Shown here piece by piece: positions 38,892 through 48,336 of a stretch of DNA of 64,000 nucleotides (the stretch's first letter is position 1; each line of letters opens with the position of its first letter). The DNA is taken from the NCBI GenBank assembly GCA_024123955.1, contig CP099652.1, positions 6,014,001 through 6,078,000 of the forward strand. Reading direction: 5' to 3'. Both the position numbers and the translations under genes were made by a program. The notes below the pieces were generated by a model. The model did no database searches. It was not told the DNA's origin and saw only the letters and a list, made by a program, of their open reading frames with translations. The DNA is from Oxalobacteraceae bacterium OTU3CINTB1. Lineage in GTDB: Bacteria; Pseudomonadota; Gammaproteobacteria; Burkholderiales; Burkholderiaceae_D.

Positions 38892-39508
38892 TGTATAACC
38901 CCAAAAAAGACTAATAGTTATGTGGAAATCCCGCTGATGGCGGAACTCCTCTTTACGTTTGCTGCAACTGGTCGAGCCGCCCAAATCCCGGCGTGCCAAC
39001 GGCAGCGGGTGAGTGTAACGGCTTAATATGTCAGGGCTGTGACGTCCGTAGGTGACGCTTCCGCCTGGTTTGCCACTTATCTACTGAACTGTGAGAAAGC
39101 AATAATCTTGCTTTTTTGGATCATTTGATCCAACTATGCAGGATCGAAAAAAGCATGACAAATACGATTTATTTTACGAATTCAGATGAAAAATATATAA
39201 ATAAGGCTAGATTCACAGGCAAGTGCAACGACGACGTGGAATAAGCCGGAATTATAAATCAGCCATTCTCACGTGAAATCTTTTCATTGGTATAAATGCA
39301 CAAAGCAACACTACCGGTAGCGCTTATGTCGTATCGCGGCCACAAGCGTTAAAAAAAGCGTGCGGCGTCTGCCACAGAGAGGAATTTCTGACAACAGTCG
39401 GATGCTGCTGTGCGGAAGGATATTTTGTAACAAACCGCAGGGTGGTGTGGGTTGCGCACCACACCACCCTGCTGTTGAGCCAGCTTATCGCCGGTGACGT
39501 CCGCTGGA
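38892..39508. promoter_or_regulatory. AT-rich intergenic region upstream of Oar-like receptor
   Basis: 617 bases without a credible gene, clearly more AT-rich than its surroundings. It must hold the promoter of the receptor on the minus strand. A perfect palindrome, TTGGATCA-TT-TGATCCAA, lies at 39116-39133, about 225 bases upstream of the receptor start, and is a candidate operator. The left ~100 bases form the receptor leader. The right end holds the terminator hairpin of the adenosine deaminase gene (listed separately). Confidence 0.55.
39437..39472 (-). terminator. Terminator hairpin after adenosine deaminase gene
   Basis: A 14-bp perfect stem (GCAGGGTGGTGTGG 39437-39450 with CCACACCACCCTGC 39459-39472) and an 8-base loop, 36 bases past the stop. 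The T-rich tail on the minus strand is imperfect (GGTTTGTTA), so efficiency is uncertain. Confidence 0.75.
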
Positions 39509-40984
39509 CTAGCGCGCGGCCTTGCTTTGCGACGCAGCAATTTCAGCCTCGAACTTGCTGAACTTGCCGTCCAATCCCTTCAACAGCCGCTGCTTGTCGG
39601 CCTCCGCCAGGAAGGAATAACGGATGCTGTCGTAGGACAGTTTTTTAACTTCCGCATAAGTCGGCTGGTAACGGGCCGCGTACAGCACGTATTCGCCGGA
39701 CAGGTTATTGCGCGACACGCCGGCATCGTCGGTCGACAGCACGAACGGCACGCCATATTTGCGGTACAAGGTGACCGGATGCGCGGCCCCCTTCACACCC
39801 AAAATAAAGTCGTTACTACTCAGGTTGACCTCGACGGGAATCTGCCGATCACGCATTTTTTTCATGATGCCCAGCGGATCGGTCTCGTGGGCGATGTCCA
39901 TGCCGTGGCCGATACGGCTGGCGCCGGCAACGTCGATGGCGTCGCGGATATGGAAGGTCAGGCCCTCCGGCGGCACCATGCCCAGCGCCAGCTCGCCGGC
40001 GTGCAGCGCCAGTTTCACCTTCGGATATTTCGCCTTCAGGAATTTGAACATCTGCATGTGCATCGCGTAGTCGCGCATCGACACGTGGACGCTCTCCTGG
40101 CCGACGATGTTCACGCCAACGATCATCGGGCTGGAAGACGCCAGCTTAAAGCTCGACACCATCTGCGAGAACACCTGCGACGGCGACAGGAAGCGCAGCG
40201 CGAACGGCTGGTAGCGCATCGTAAAATCGGCGTCGTCGATGCCGGCGCCGGAGGTCTTGACGTTTTCCAGGTAGGCGCCGATCCAGCCCTGGAAGGCCTT
40301 GTCGCCTTCCAGTTTGGTGCTGTAGGCGGCCAGGTCGGCGTCGGTCACGCCGCCGGCCAGGGCTTTCTCGTCGAAGGCCGGGTCCTGCGCGATCGGCGCG
40401 ATCTCGTAGATGGTCTCGATGTAGCTCAGGTTTTCCTGGATGGCGCGCTGCTTGAGCGTCTTCAAGCCTTCGGCGGCGTTGGTCGACGCCACCGGCGTAA
40501 AGTAGCCGAAGGTGTCGAAGAACTGGCGGTCCGGCGGCGACTGGATGCCGCTATGGTTGTAAAAATCCTTGTCCGACCATTTTTGCAGCAGGTTGGCCAG
40601 CACCGTGTTGTCCTGCAAAATATCCTGGCCGGACAGGCACGCGCGCTCGGCCAGCGGCTTGGCGCGCTCGCCGGCGACGGTCTCCTTGGTCTTGTCGATC
40701 ATGAAACTGGTCTTGTTGACGCAGTAGCCCTCTTTGTCCACCCACTCCAGATACTGCTCGGCGTAGATCGCGCCGGAATAGTGGTGGTGCAGATCGCCGC
40801 CCTTGGGCATCATCGTGAAGAACATCGTCAGCTCGGCCAGTTTCGGCTCCTGTCCGGAGACCAGCGAGGCGAAGTGGCGCTTGACGATGTCCTCGTTGCT
40901 GGCGGCGTGCGCGCCTTGCGGCATGGCGCAGAGCACGGCGGCGGCCAGGGCGACGGCCTTCAGGCTGGCGATATTTTTTTGCAT
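39509..40984 (-). CDS. Exported adenosine deaminase-family enzyme
   Basis: 491 residues. The start at 40984 gives a typical signal peptide (AVALAAAVLCAMPQGAHA), so the enzyme is periplasmic or secreted, unlike the cytosolic Add. Amidohydrolase zinc-site motifs are present: PKGGDLHHHYSGAIY (HxH), KLALHAGELA (His and catalytic Glu), SRIGHGMDIA and VLSTDDAGVSRN (Asp pair). The length and export match secreted ADGF/CECR1-like deaminases. It is the last gene of the purine operon, converting external adenosine to inosine. It starts 22 bases after guaD. Confidence 0.9.
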   Translation of the reverse strand: MQKNIASLKAVALAAAVLCAMPQGAHAASNEDIVKRHFASLVSGQEPKLAELTMFFTMMPKGGDLHHHYSGAIYAEQYLEWVDKEGYCVNKTSFMIDKTKETVAGERAKPLAERACLSGQDILQDNTVLANLLQKWSDKDFYNHSGIQSPPDRQFFDTFGYFTPVASTNAAEGLKTLKQRAIQENLSYIETIYEIAPIAQDPAFDEKALAGGVTDADLAAYSTKLEGDKAFQGWIGAYLENVKTSGAGIDDADFTMRYQPFALRFLSPSQVFSQMVSSFKLASSSPMIVGVNIVGQESVHVSMRDYAMHMQMFKFLKAKYPKVKLALHAGELALGMVPPEGLTFHIRDAIDVAGASRIGHGMDIAHETDPLGIMKKMRDRQIPVEVNLSSNDFILGVKGAAHPVTLYRKYGVPFVLSTDDAGVSRNNLSGEYVLYAARYQPTYAEVKKLSYDSIRYSFLAEADKQRLLKGLDGKFSKFEAEIAASQSKAAR

Positions 40985-41006
40985 GTGGCTTCCAATGTGA
41001 ATAGAG

Positions 41007-42317
41007 TCAAGTCGAGCTGCGGGCGTGCACCTTGCGGCCGGCGGAATACGTCGCCGCGATGGCGCGGTCGTCGCCGAGCAGCGCCAGCGCGAACAGCAGC
41101 TCCTCCAGGCTTTCGACACGGTCGGTGCGCCGCTGCAGCAGCGGCGTGGCCTGCGGGTCGACGACGATGAAGTCCGCCTCCGCGCCGGCGCTGAAATTGC
41201 CGATCGTGCCTTCGAGCTGCATGCTGCGCGCCGCGCCCAGCGTGGCCAGGTAGAACATCCGCAAAGCCGGCAGATAACTGCCGCCCAAGCGCGCTACTTT
41301 ATAGGCTTCATTCATGGTTTGCAACATCGAGAACGAGGTGCCGCCGCCGACATCCGTCGCCAGCGACAGCGGCACGCCCGCCTGGTCGGCCCGCTCGAAG
41401 TCGAACAATCCGCTGCCGAGGAACAGGTTCGATGTGGGGCAGATGGCGGCGGCGGAGCGGGTTTCGGCCATGCGCTCGCGGTCGCGCGCATCGAGCCAGA
41501 TGCAGTGGCCGTACATCGCGCGCGGACGCATCATGCCGTAGCTGTCGTAGACGTCGATGTAGCTACGCGACTTGGGGAACAGTTCATGCACCCATGCGCA
41601 TTCGGCTTCGTTCTCCGATACGTGGGTCTGGATGAAGGTGTCCGGATAGGCGCGCGCCAGTTCGCCGGCCAGGTGCAGTTGCTCCTCGGTGGAGGTGGGC
41701 GCGAAGCGCGGCGTGATCGCGTACAGCGAGCGGCCGTGGTTGTGCCAGCGCTGGATCAGCGCCTCGGTGTCGCGCGCGCTCGATTCGGCGGTGTCGCGCA
41801 GGTAGTCGGGGCAGTTCCGGTCCATCATCACCTTGCCGGCGACCATGCGCAGGCCGCGCTGCTCGCTGGCGGTGAAGAAGGCGTCCACCGATTGCGGATG
41901 CACGCTGCAATAGACCATGGCGGTGGTGGTGCCGCAGCGCAGCAGCTCGTCGAGGAAGAAGTCGGCCACGCCGGCGGCATGCGCGGGGTCGCCGAATTTA
42001 CTCTCGACCGGGAAGGTGTAGGTTTCCAGCCAGGGCAGCAGGCCTTCGGCCGGCGAGGCGATCATATCGGTTTGCGGATAGTGGACGTGGGTGTCGATGA
42101 AGCCTGGCATCAGCAGCTTGCCGCTGTAGTCGTGCACTTCGGTTTCCGGCGGCAGGGTCGCGTGCAGCGTGGCGTAGTCGCCCGCCGCCTGGACCTTGCC
42201 GTCGGCGACGATCAGCAGGCCGTCTTCGTGCCAGTCGTGGGACTGGTCGCTGAAGGCCGGATCGGCGAGGAAGTGGAGCAAGCTGCCTCGGTAGGCTTGC
42301 AGGTTTGGGTTCGACAT
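41007..42317 (-). CDS. guaD: Guanine deaminase
   Basis: 436-residue cytosolic amidohydrolase converting guanine to xanthine. Motifs: PGFIDTHVHYPQTDMIASPA (metal HxH and substrate loop), SLYAITPRFAPTSTEEQL, IQTHVSENEAECAW, YGHCIWLD and SLATDVGGGTSFSM with the metal-binding Asp, all matching bacterial GuaD. Length is normal. It lies downstream of xdhC, separated by a 154-base gap carrying the repeat doublet C, and upstream of the exported adenosine deaminase. Its product is the substrate of XdhAB. Confidence 0.95.
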   Translation of the reverse strand: MSNPNLQAYRGSLLHFLADPAFSDQSHDWHEDGLLIVADGKVQAAGDYATLHATLPPETEVHDYSGKLLMPGFIDTHVHYPQTDMIASPAEGLLPWLETYTFPVESKFGDPAHAAGVADFFLDELLRCGTTTAMVYCSVHPQSVDAFFTASEQRGLRMVAGKVMMDRNCPDYLRDTAESSARDTEALIQRWHNHGRSLYAITPRFAPTSTEEQLHLAGELARAYPDTFIQTHVSENEAECAWVHELFPKSRSYIDVYDSYGMMRPRAMYGHCIWLDARDRERMAETRSAAAICPTSNLFLGSGLFDFERADQAGVPLSLATDVGGGTSFSMLQTMNEAYKVARLGGSYLPALRMFYLATLGAARSMQLEGTIGNFSAGAEADFIVVDPQATPLLQRRTDRVESLEELLFALALLGDDRAIAATYSAGRKVHARSST

Positions 42318-42400
42318 GAGGTTCTTTCAAAAATTTCGTGTATCTGCGTGGCGATTGCATGGCGTGGTTCGACATACGCCCCATCAAATATTCGCGGATC

Positions 42401-42498
42401 CACGTAGGGTGGATTAGGCGGAACGCCGTAATCCGCCATCTGTGAGCCGCCGACGGAGCACGCATGGCGGATTACGCTGCGCTAATCCGCCCTACGTG
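42401..42498. repeat. Palindromic repeat doublet, copy C, overlapping xdhC 3' end
   Basis: Left arm 42401-42440 (CACGTAGGGTGGATTAGGCG... ending CCGCCATC) and right arm 42463-42498 (CATGGCGGATTACGCTGCGC... ending CCTACGTG) in inverted orientation, with a 22-base spacer that includes TGTGAGCCGCCGACGG. The right arm encodes the last eight residues and the stop codon of xdhC. It is the same family as copies A, B and D. Confidence 0.92.
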
Positions 42499-43482
42499 AT
42501 TTAACGTTAAACTCTGCTGCGCTTCCCATACCATCAGCAACTGGGCGCATACGGAGGCGGCGATCGCGGCAGGCAGCTTGTTGGTGATGCCGGCCAGGCC
42601 GATCGGGCAGACCATGGCGTCGATGCGGTCCTTCGGCAGGCCGCGCGCGGCCATCCGGCGTTCGAACTGCACACGCTTGGTCCTGGAGCCGATCAAACCA
42701 AACCAGCCGACATCCGCGCGCGCCAATATCGCTTCGCTCAAGCGTTGGTCGAGCGCGTGGCTGTGGGTCATTACAAGGTAACTGGCATCGGCCGGCGCGC
42801 CGGCGACCAGCGCCTCCGGCATGTCGGTCGCTTCGACAGTGACGTTGGCGGGTATAGTAGAGGGGAACATGTCCTCACGCTCGTCGATCCAGGTGACGGT
42901 GCACGGCAGCTCGCCCAGCATGCGGACAATGGCCGCGCCGACATGGCCCGCGCCGAACAATAGCAGATGCGCGCGCGGAGCCAGGCACGGATCGGCGAGC
43001 CAGCGGCAGCCGGCGGCATCTTTGATCACATGCGTACCGCGCTTGCGGTCAACCAATGGCGGGCTATCGCCCTCCCCCGCGAGCGTCCTGCCATCGGCAT
43101 CCAGCAGCAGCGAGACAGACGGGCCGTCGATGGCGCTCAAGCGCCAGCTGTCTTCGCGATGACGTAGTCTCAAGCTCTCCAGCACGGAGCGCAGCGAAGC
43201 ATCGACCAACTCGAATACCAGGTGCACCACGCCGCCGCAGCACTGACCCAAAGTCGGGCCTAGCGCATAGCGCTCCAGCCGCGCCGCTTGCGCGCCGTCC
43301 AGCATCCCGCGCGCCACCTCGACCGCGCACATCTCCAGATGTCCGCCACCGATCGTGTCGACCTGCCCTTGCGTCGTCACCAGCATCTTGGCGCCCGGTT
43401 CGCGCGGTCCGGAGCCTTCGACGATGGCCACCGTCACCAGCACCGCCGGCTCAGTGATCCGCGTTGTCAGCCACTCGTTCAC
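42472..43482 (-). CDS. xdhC: Xanthine dehydrogenase accessory protein XdhC
   Basis: 336 residues. It binds molybdenum cofactor and helps to sulfurate and insert it into XdhB. The N-terminal XdhC/CoxI domain shows VEGSGPREPGAKMLVTTQG and DTIGGGHLEM. The C-terminal Rossmann domain shows HLLLFGAGHVGAAIVRMLG and later WFGLIGSRTKRVQFERR. The start directly abuts the xdhB stop. The natural C-terminus near MVWEAQQ is extended by residues HVGRISAA and a stop that come from the inserted repeat arm. Confidence 0.94.
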   Translation of the reverse strand: MNEWLTTRITEPAVLVTVAIVEGSGPREPGAKMLVTTQGQVDTIGGGHLEMCAVEVARGMLDGAQAARLERYALGPTLGQCCGGVVHLVFELVDASLRSVLESLRLRHREDSWRLSAIDGPSVSLLLDADGRTLAGEGDSPPLVDRKRGTHVIKDAAGCRWLADPCLAPRAHLLLFGAGHVGAAIVRMLGELPCTVTWIDEREDMFPSTIPANVTVEATDMPEALVAGAPADASYLVMTHSHALDQRLSEAILARADVGWFGLIGSRTKRVQFERRMAARGLPKDRIDAMVCPIGLAGITNKLPAAIAASVCAQLLMVWEAQQSLTLNHVGRISAA

Positions 43483-45834
43483 TTAAGCCGCCATTTCCAC
43501 TGCGGACACTGCGCGCAGTATCTCTTCGCTGGTCGCGGGCGCGTTCAGCGGCGGGTTGGCACGATGGCCACCGACGCTGGATATCGCGTCGCGGATCGCG
43601 AAGAACACAGAGAACGGCAGCAGCAGCGGCGGCTCGCCCACCGCCTTGGAGCGGTGGATGCTGTCCTCCACGTTGCCGTTGTCATAGAGCTTGACGCGGA
43701 AGTCCTCGGGGCAGTCGGACACGCCGGGAATCTTGTACGTGGACGGCGCGTGCGTCATCAGTTTGCCGGCCGGGTTCCACCACAGCTGCTCGGTGGTGAG
43801 CCAGCCCATGCCCTGGATGAAGGCGCCCTCCACCTGGCCGATGTCGATCGCCGGATTGAGCGAGCGGCCGGCGTCGTACAGCGCGTCCGCGCGCAGCAGC
43901 TTCCACTCGCCGGTCAGCGTGTCGACCACCACTTCGGAAACTGCGGCGCCGTAAGCGTAATACGAGAACGGATGGCCGTTCATCGTCTTCGGGTCCCAGT
44001 GCAGGCCCGGCGTGGCGTAAAAACCGTCGGACCAAAGCTGCACCCGCGCCAGGTACGCCTTCTGAACCAGCTCCGGGAACGGCACGGTATGGCCGTTGAC
44101 ATGGACGGCGTTGTCGAAGAAGCGCACCGGCTGGCCATCCTCGTCGCCGTACAGTTTGACCGCGTAGGCGGACAGGCGCTCGCGGATCTGGCGCGCTGCG
44201 TCCTGCGCCGCCTTGCCGTTCAAATCCGCGCCGGTCGATGCGGCCGTCGCCGACGTGTTCGACACCTTGCTGGTGTCGGTCGCCGTCGCGCGCACGTGCT
44301 CCATGTCCAGGCCCAGTTCATGCGCCACCACCTGCATCACCTTGGTGTTAATGCCCTGCCCCATCTCCGTGCCGCCGTGATTGACCAGCACCGAGCCGTC
44401 GACATACACGTGCACCAGCGCGCCGGCCTGGTTCAAGTGGGTGACGTTGAAGGCGATGCCGAACTTGAGCGGCGTGAGCGCCAGTCCTTTCTTCAGCACC
44501 GGGCTATTCGCGTTGTAGGCGTCGATGGCCTTGCGGCGGGCGCGGTACTCGCTGGTTTGTTCAAGCTCCGTCGTCAGCGCCTCGATCACGTTGTCCACGA
44601 TCTCCTGGCCGTATGGCGTGACATTGCGCTCGGTCTTGCCGTAGAAATTCAGGCGGCGGATGTCGAGCGCGTCGCGGCCCAGGTTGCGCGCGATCTCGTC
44701 GATCACGTACTCGATGGCGATGGCGCCCTGCGGCCCGCCGAAACCCCGGAAGGCGGTGTTCGATTGCGTGTTGGTCTTGCCGCAAGCGGCGCGAATGTCC
44801 ACGTCCGACAGATAGTAGGTATTGTCGAAGTGGCAGACGGCGCGCGTGGCCACGGGGCCGGACAAGTCGGCCGAGTAGCCTGCGCGCAGCGTCATGTCGA
44901 CCTTGGCGGCAAGTATCTTGCCGCTGTCGTCGTAGCCCACTTCATATTCGTAGAAGAAGCAATGGCGCTTGCCGGTGACAAGCATGTCGTCGTCCCGGTC
45001 GGCGCGCAGCTTGACCGGCCGGCGCAGCTTGGCGGCGGCGATGCCCGCGGCGGCGGCCCACAGCGCCGATTGCGATTCCTTGCCGCCGAAACCACCGCCC
45101 ATGCGGCGGCACTCGACCTGCACCTTGTGCGAATGGACGCCGATCGCATGGGCGACCACATGCTGCATCTCGCTCGGGTGCTGGGTGGAGCACTGCACCA
45201 GCATGCCGTTGTCCTCCTTCGGGATCGCGTAGGCGATCTGGCCCTCCAGGTAAAACTGCTCCTGGCCGCCGACGAACAACTGTCCCTTGACCACGCGCGG
45301 CGCCGTGTCGAAGGCGGTCTGGAACTCTCCGCGCTTGAGCTGCATCGGCGGCAGCACATACGATTGCGCGGCCTTGGCCTCCTGCGGCGTAAAAATGGCC
45401 GGCAGCTCGTCATAGTCGACGACGGCGCGGCGGGCGGCGCGACGGGCGTTGTCGTGCGTGTCGGCGACGACGATAAAGATCGGCTGGCCGACATACATCA
45501 CCTCCTCCACGCAGAAGATCGGATCGTCGTGGATGATCGGGCCGCAGTCGTTGGTGCCGACGATGTCGCCGGCGGAGTAGACCGCCACCACGCCGGCCGA
45601 GGCGCGCACCGGCGCCAGGTCGATCGCGGTGATGCGCGCGTGCGCCTTCGACGACAGGCCAAGCGCGGCATGCAAGGTGCCTTGCAGTTCGGGTATATCG
45701 TCGGTGTAGGTGGCCTGGCCAAGCACGTGCAGCTCGGCCGATTCATGCGGACGGGCGACGCCGACGGCTTTCCACGCCTCGGCGGCGGCGGCCCTGGCGG
45801 CGTCTAAAGATACAGGAGCGGCTGGATGGTTCAT
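43483..45834 (-). CDS. xdhB: Xanthine dehydrogenase, molybdopterin-binding large subunit
   Basis: 783 residues. It holds the molybdenum site that hydroxylates hypoxanthine and xanthine to urate. Visible segments: ATYTDDIPELQGTLHAAL at the start, GGQEQFYLEGQIAYAIP, the Moco loop RRMGGGFGGKESQSALWA, GGTEMGQGINTKVMQVVAHE, and near the C-terminus KAVGEPPLLLPFSVFFAIRD with the catalytic Glu. The ATG at 45834 has GGAG upstream and is preferred to 45858. Lies between xdhA (11 bases upstream) and xdhC (directly adjacent). Confidence 0.96.
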   Translation of the reverse strand: MNHPAAPVSLDAARAAAAEAWKAVGVARPHESAELHVLGQATYTDDIPELQGTLHAALGLSSKAHARITAIDLAPVRASAGVVAVYSAGDIVGTNDCGPIIHDDPIFCVEEVMYVGQPIFIVVADTHDNARRAARRAVVDYDELPAIFTPQEAKAAQSYVLPPMQLKRGEFQTAFDTAPRVVKGQLFVGGQEQFYLEGQIAYAIPKEDNGMLVQCSTQHPSEMQHVVAHAIGVHSHKVQVECRRMGGGFGGKESQSALWAAAAGIAAAKLRRPVKLRADRDDDMLVTGKRHCFFYEYEVGYDDSGKILAAKVDMTLRAGYSADLSGPVATRAVCHFDNTYYLSDVDIRAACGKTNTQSNTAFRGFGGPQGAIAIEYVIDEIARNLGRDALDIRRLNFYGKTERNVTPYGQEIVDNVIEALTTELEQTSEYRARRKAIDAYNANSPVLKKGLALTPLKFGIAFNVTHLNQAGALVHVYVDGSVLVNHGGTEMGQGINTKVMQVVAHELGLDMEHVRATATDTSKVSNTSATAASTGADLNGKAAQDAARQIRERLSAYAVKLYGDEDGQPVRFFDNAVHVNGHTVPFPELVQKAYLARVQLWSDGFYATPGLHWDPKTMNGHPFSYYAYGAAVSEVVVDTLTGEWKLLRADALYDAGRSLNPAIDIGQVEGAFIQGMGWLTTEQLWWNPAGKLMTHAPSTYKIPGVSDCPEDFRVKLYDNGNVEDSIHRSKAVGEPPLLLPFSVFFAIRDAISSVGGHRANPPLNAPATSEEILRAVSAVEMAA

Positions 45835-45845
45835 GGTGGCTCCTT

Positions 45846-47315
45846 TCAGGCGCGGCATGCGAAGGCGTTGACGGCATCGGCCGCGAGCGGTGCATCCGCG
45901 CGCGTTTCGAACCAGAAGCGGCGCAGCAGGTTTTGCGCCGTCCGCATGCGGTAGGAACTGGAGGCGCGCATGTCCGACAGCGGCGCGAAGTCCTGCGCCA
46001 GCATGTCCATCGCCACGCGCAGATTGGCCTCGTTCCAGCGCAGACCAATCAGCGAGGCCTCGGCGCGGGGCGCGCGGCGCGGCGTCGCGGCCATGCCGCC
46101 GAAAGCGATGCGGGCGTCAACCACAACGTCGCCATCGAGCTCGAACGCGAACGCCGCACAAACGGCGGAGATATCCTGGTCGAAGCGCTTGGCCAGTTTA
46201 TAGGTGCGGAATGCGATACCGGCGCGCGGCAGCGGCACGCGCACGGCGACGACGAATTCGTCCGCCCGCATATCCTTTTTCTGATAATCGAGGTAGAACG
46301 CCTCCAGCGGCAGCACGCGCCGGCCCGATGCGCTTTGCAGCACCACTTCGCTGCCGAGGGCGATCATCCACGGCATCGAATCGCCGATCGGCGAGCCGTT
46401 GGCGACGTTGCCACCCAGCGTGCCGGCGTTACGAATCGGCAGGGATGCGAAGCGCTGGCGCATTTCGCTCAATTGGGAAGGATACAGTTCGGCCAAGGCG
46501 CGATACGCATCGTCGAGTGACACGCCGGCGCCGATTTCCAGCATAGCGTCCTTCTCATTCATGGTTTGCAGCGCGGCGACGTGGCCGAGGTAGATGATGT
46601 CGCCCAGCTCGCGCATTTGCTTGGTGACCCACAGGCCGATGTCGGTGGAACCGGCCAGCAGCGTCGCCTCCGGATGCGCGGCGCGCAGCGCCACCAGTTC
46701 TTCCAGCGTGCGCGGCGCGTGGAAGGTCTGGCCATTGGCGGTATAACTCGCGCCGGCGTCGCGCCGCAGTCCGCGCAATTGCTCCGCCAGGGCTTCGCGG
46801 TCGAAACCGACCTTGGGCAGCTCCGTCATGCGGTGCGCGGCATCGATGATGGGACGGTAGCCGGTGCAGCGGCACAGGTTACCGGAAAGGCAGTCATCGA
46901 TTTCCTTGCGCTGCGCCGGCCGGCCGTCCTTGTCCAGGTACATGCCCCACAACGACATCACGAAACCGGGCGTACAGAACCCGCATTGCGATCCATGGCA
47001 TTCGACCATCGCTTGCTGCACCGGATGCAGCGCGCCGTCGGCCTGCTGCAAATCCTCGACCGTGAACAACGCCTTGCCGTCCAGGGTCGGCGCGAACTGG
47101 ATGCAGGAGTTCACCGACTTCATCTCCAGCTGGCCGCCTGCGTTCAAGCTGCCGATGACGACCGTGCAGGCGCCGCAATCGCCTTCGGCGCAGCCTTCCT
47201 TGGTGCCGGTGCAATGCAAGTCCTCGCGCAGGTGCTGGAGCACGGTGCGCGTTGGCGCGGCGGTGGTGATCTCCTGGACCGCGCCACGGAAGTAAAAACG
47301 AATCGGTTCGGACAT
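45846..47315 (-). CDS. xdhA: Xanthine dehydrogenase, FeS/FAD small subunit
   Basis: 489 residues. The N-terminal plant-type 2Fe-2S site is in GTKEGCAEGDCGACTVV and the second cluster in CHGSQCGFCTPGF plus GNLCRCTGYRP. The FAD domain follows (LLAGSTDIGLWVTKQMREL; NAGTLGGNVANGSPIGDSMP). It passes electrons from the Mo site to NAD. The ATG at 47315 is chosen over a GTG at 47348 that overlaps puuE. It is the second gene of the puuE-xdhABC transcript. Confidence 0.96.
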   Translation of the reverse strand: MSEPIRFYFRGAVQEITTAAPTRTVLQHLREDLHCTGTKEGCAEGDCGACTVVIGSLNAGGQLEMKSVNSCIQFAPTLDGKALFTVEDLQQADGALHPVQQAMVECHGSQCGFCTPGFVMSLWGMYLDKDGRPAQRKEIDDCLSGNLCRCTGYRPIIDAAHRMTELPKVGFDREALAEQLRGLRRDAGASYTANGQTFHAPRTLEELVALRAAHPEATLLAGSTDIGLWVTKQMRELGDIIYLGHVAALQTMNEKDAMLEIGAGVSLDDAYRALAELYPSQLSEMRQRFASLPIRNAGTLGGNVANGSPIGDSMPWMIALGSEVVLQSASGRRVLPLEAFYLDYQKKDMRADEFVVAVRVPLPRAGIAFRTYKLAKRFDQDISAVCAAFAFELDGDVVVDARIAFGGMAATPRRAPRAEASLIGLRWNEANLRVAMDMLAQDFAPLSDMRASSSYRMRTAQNLLRRFWFETRADAPLAADAVNAFACRA

Positions 47316-47322
47316 CGTGGTC

Positions 47323-48315
47323 TCAATCTGCAAATGGATGTGTGGCACGCCAATGATCGGCGATATCGATGCGGCGCGTGATCCAGACCTTGTCGTGCCC
47401 CTGCACGTAGTCGAGGAAGCGCGCCAGCGACGCCGCCCGCGCAGGCCGGCCGGCGATGCGGCAGTGCAGGCCGATCGACAGCATCTTCGGCTGGTTCAAG
47501 CCAATGGGGTCGCCTTCCGCGTACAGCACGTCGAAGGCGTCCTTCAGATAGTCGAAGAACTGCGTGCCGGAGTTGAAGCCCTGCGCGGCGGCGAAACGCA
47601 TGTCGTTGGTGTCGAGCGTGTACGGCACGATCAGTTGCGGCGCCGTGGCGGCCTTGCCGTCGGCGTCGGTGTAGTCGACCTTTTGCCAGAACGGCAAGTC
47701 GTCGCCGTAGTGGTCGGAATCGTAGCGGAAGCCGCCGTGCTCCATCACCAGCCGGCGCGTATTGGGCGAATCGCGGCCCGTGTACCAGCCTTGCGGCGCG
47801 CTTCCCGTCAGTTCGCGGATGATATCGACCGCCTCCTTCATGTGCGCGCGCTCGGTGGCCTCGTCCATGTTTTGGTAGGTGATCCAGCGCAGGCCGTGGC
47901 AGGCGATTTCGTGCCCCAGCGACTCGAAGGCGGCCACCGCCTCCGGATGCCGCTTGAGCGCCATCGACACGCCGAACACCGTCAGCGGCAGCTTGCGCTC
48001 CTCGAACATGCGCAGCAGGCGCCACAAACCGGCGCGCGAACCGTACTCGTACAGCGATTCCATGCTCATGTGGCGGTTGCTGAACGAGGCCGCGCCGATG
48101 ATCTCGGACAGGAATGTTTCCGATCCGGCATCACCGTGCAGCACGTTGTTCTCGCCGCCCTCCTCGTAGTTCAGCACGAACTGCAAGGCCACCCGGGCCT
48201 CATTGGGCCACTGGGCGTGGGGCGGTTTCGGCCCGTAGCCGATCATGTCGCGCGGATAGTTGTCGTAAGTGGTCATGGGCGCCGGCAAGTCGATGGGGAA
48301 TATATCTGTAATCAT
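47323..48315 (-). CDS. puuE: Cofactor-independent allantoinase (polysaccharide deacetylase fold)
   Basis: About 330 residues; PuuE-type enzyme opening allantoin to allantoate. Signature pieces: YPRDMIGYGPKPPHAQWP, LQFVLNYEEGGENNVLHGD, GHEIACHGLRWITYQNMD (metal-site His pair of the deacetylase fold), GWYTGRDSPNTRRLV and DLPFWQ. Family members often begin near TTYDNYPRD, so the ATG at 48276 is an alternative to 48315; neither has a strong ribosome site. It leads the puuE-xdhABC-guaD-ada operon and is divergent from uraH. Confidence 0.93.
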   Translation of the reverse strand: MITDIFPIDLPAPMTTYDNYPRDMIGYGPKPPHAQWPNEARVALQFVLNYEEGGENNVLHGDAGSETFLSEIIGAASFSNRHMSMESLYEYGSRAGLWRLLRMFEERKLPLTVFGVSMALKRHPEAVAAFESLGHEIACHGLRWITYQNMDEATERAHMKEAVDIIRELTGSAPQGWYTGRDSPNTRRLVMEHGGFRYDSDHYGDDLPFWQKVDYTDADGKAATAPQLIVPYTLDTNDMRFAAAQGFNSGTQFFDYLKDAFDVLYAEGDPIGLNQPKMLSIGLHCRIAGRPARAASLARFLDYVQGHDKVWITRRIDIADHWRATHPFAD

Positions 48316-48336
48316 ATATGCGCAGACCGCCATCGG

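Noticed and set aside
35529..39026. 1165-codon open frame on the plus strand, antisense to the Oar-like receptor
   Set aside because: It mirrors the receptor's codon pattern in GC-rich DNA, has Arg/Val/Gly/His-rich composition and no domains, while the minus-strand frame has a signal peptide, plug and barrel.
43288..45807. 839-codon open frame on the plus strand, antisense to xdhB
   Set aside because: Low-complexity Arg/His/Val composition; the opposite strand is an unmistakable molybdopterin subunit.
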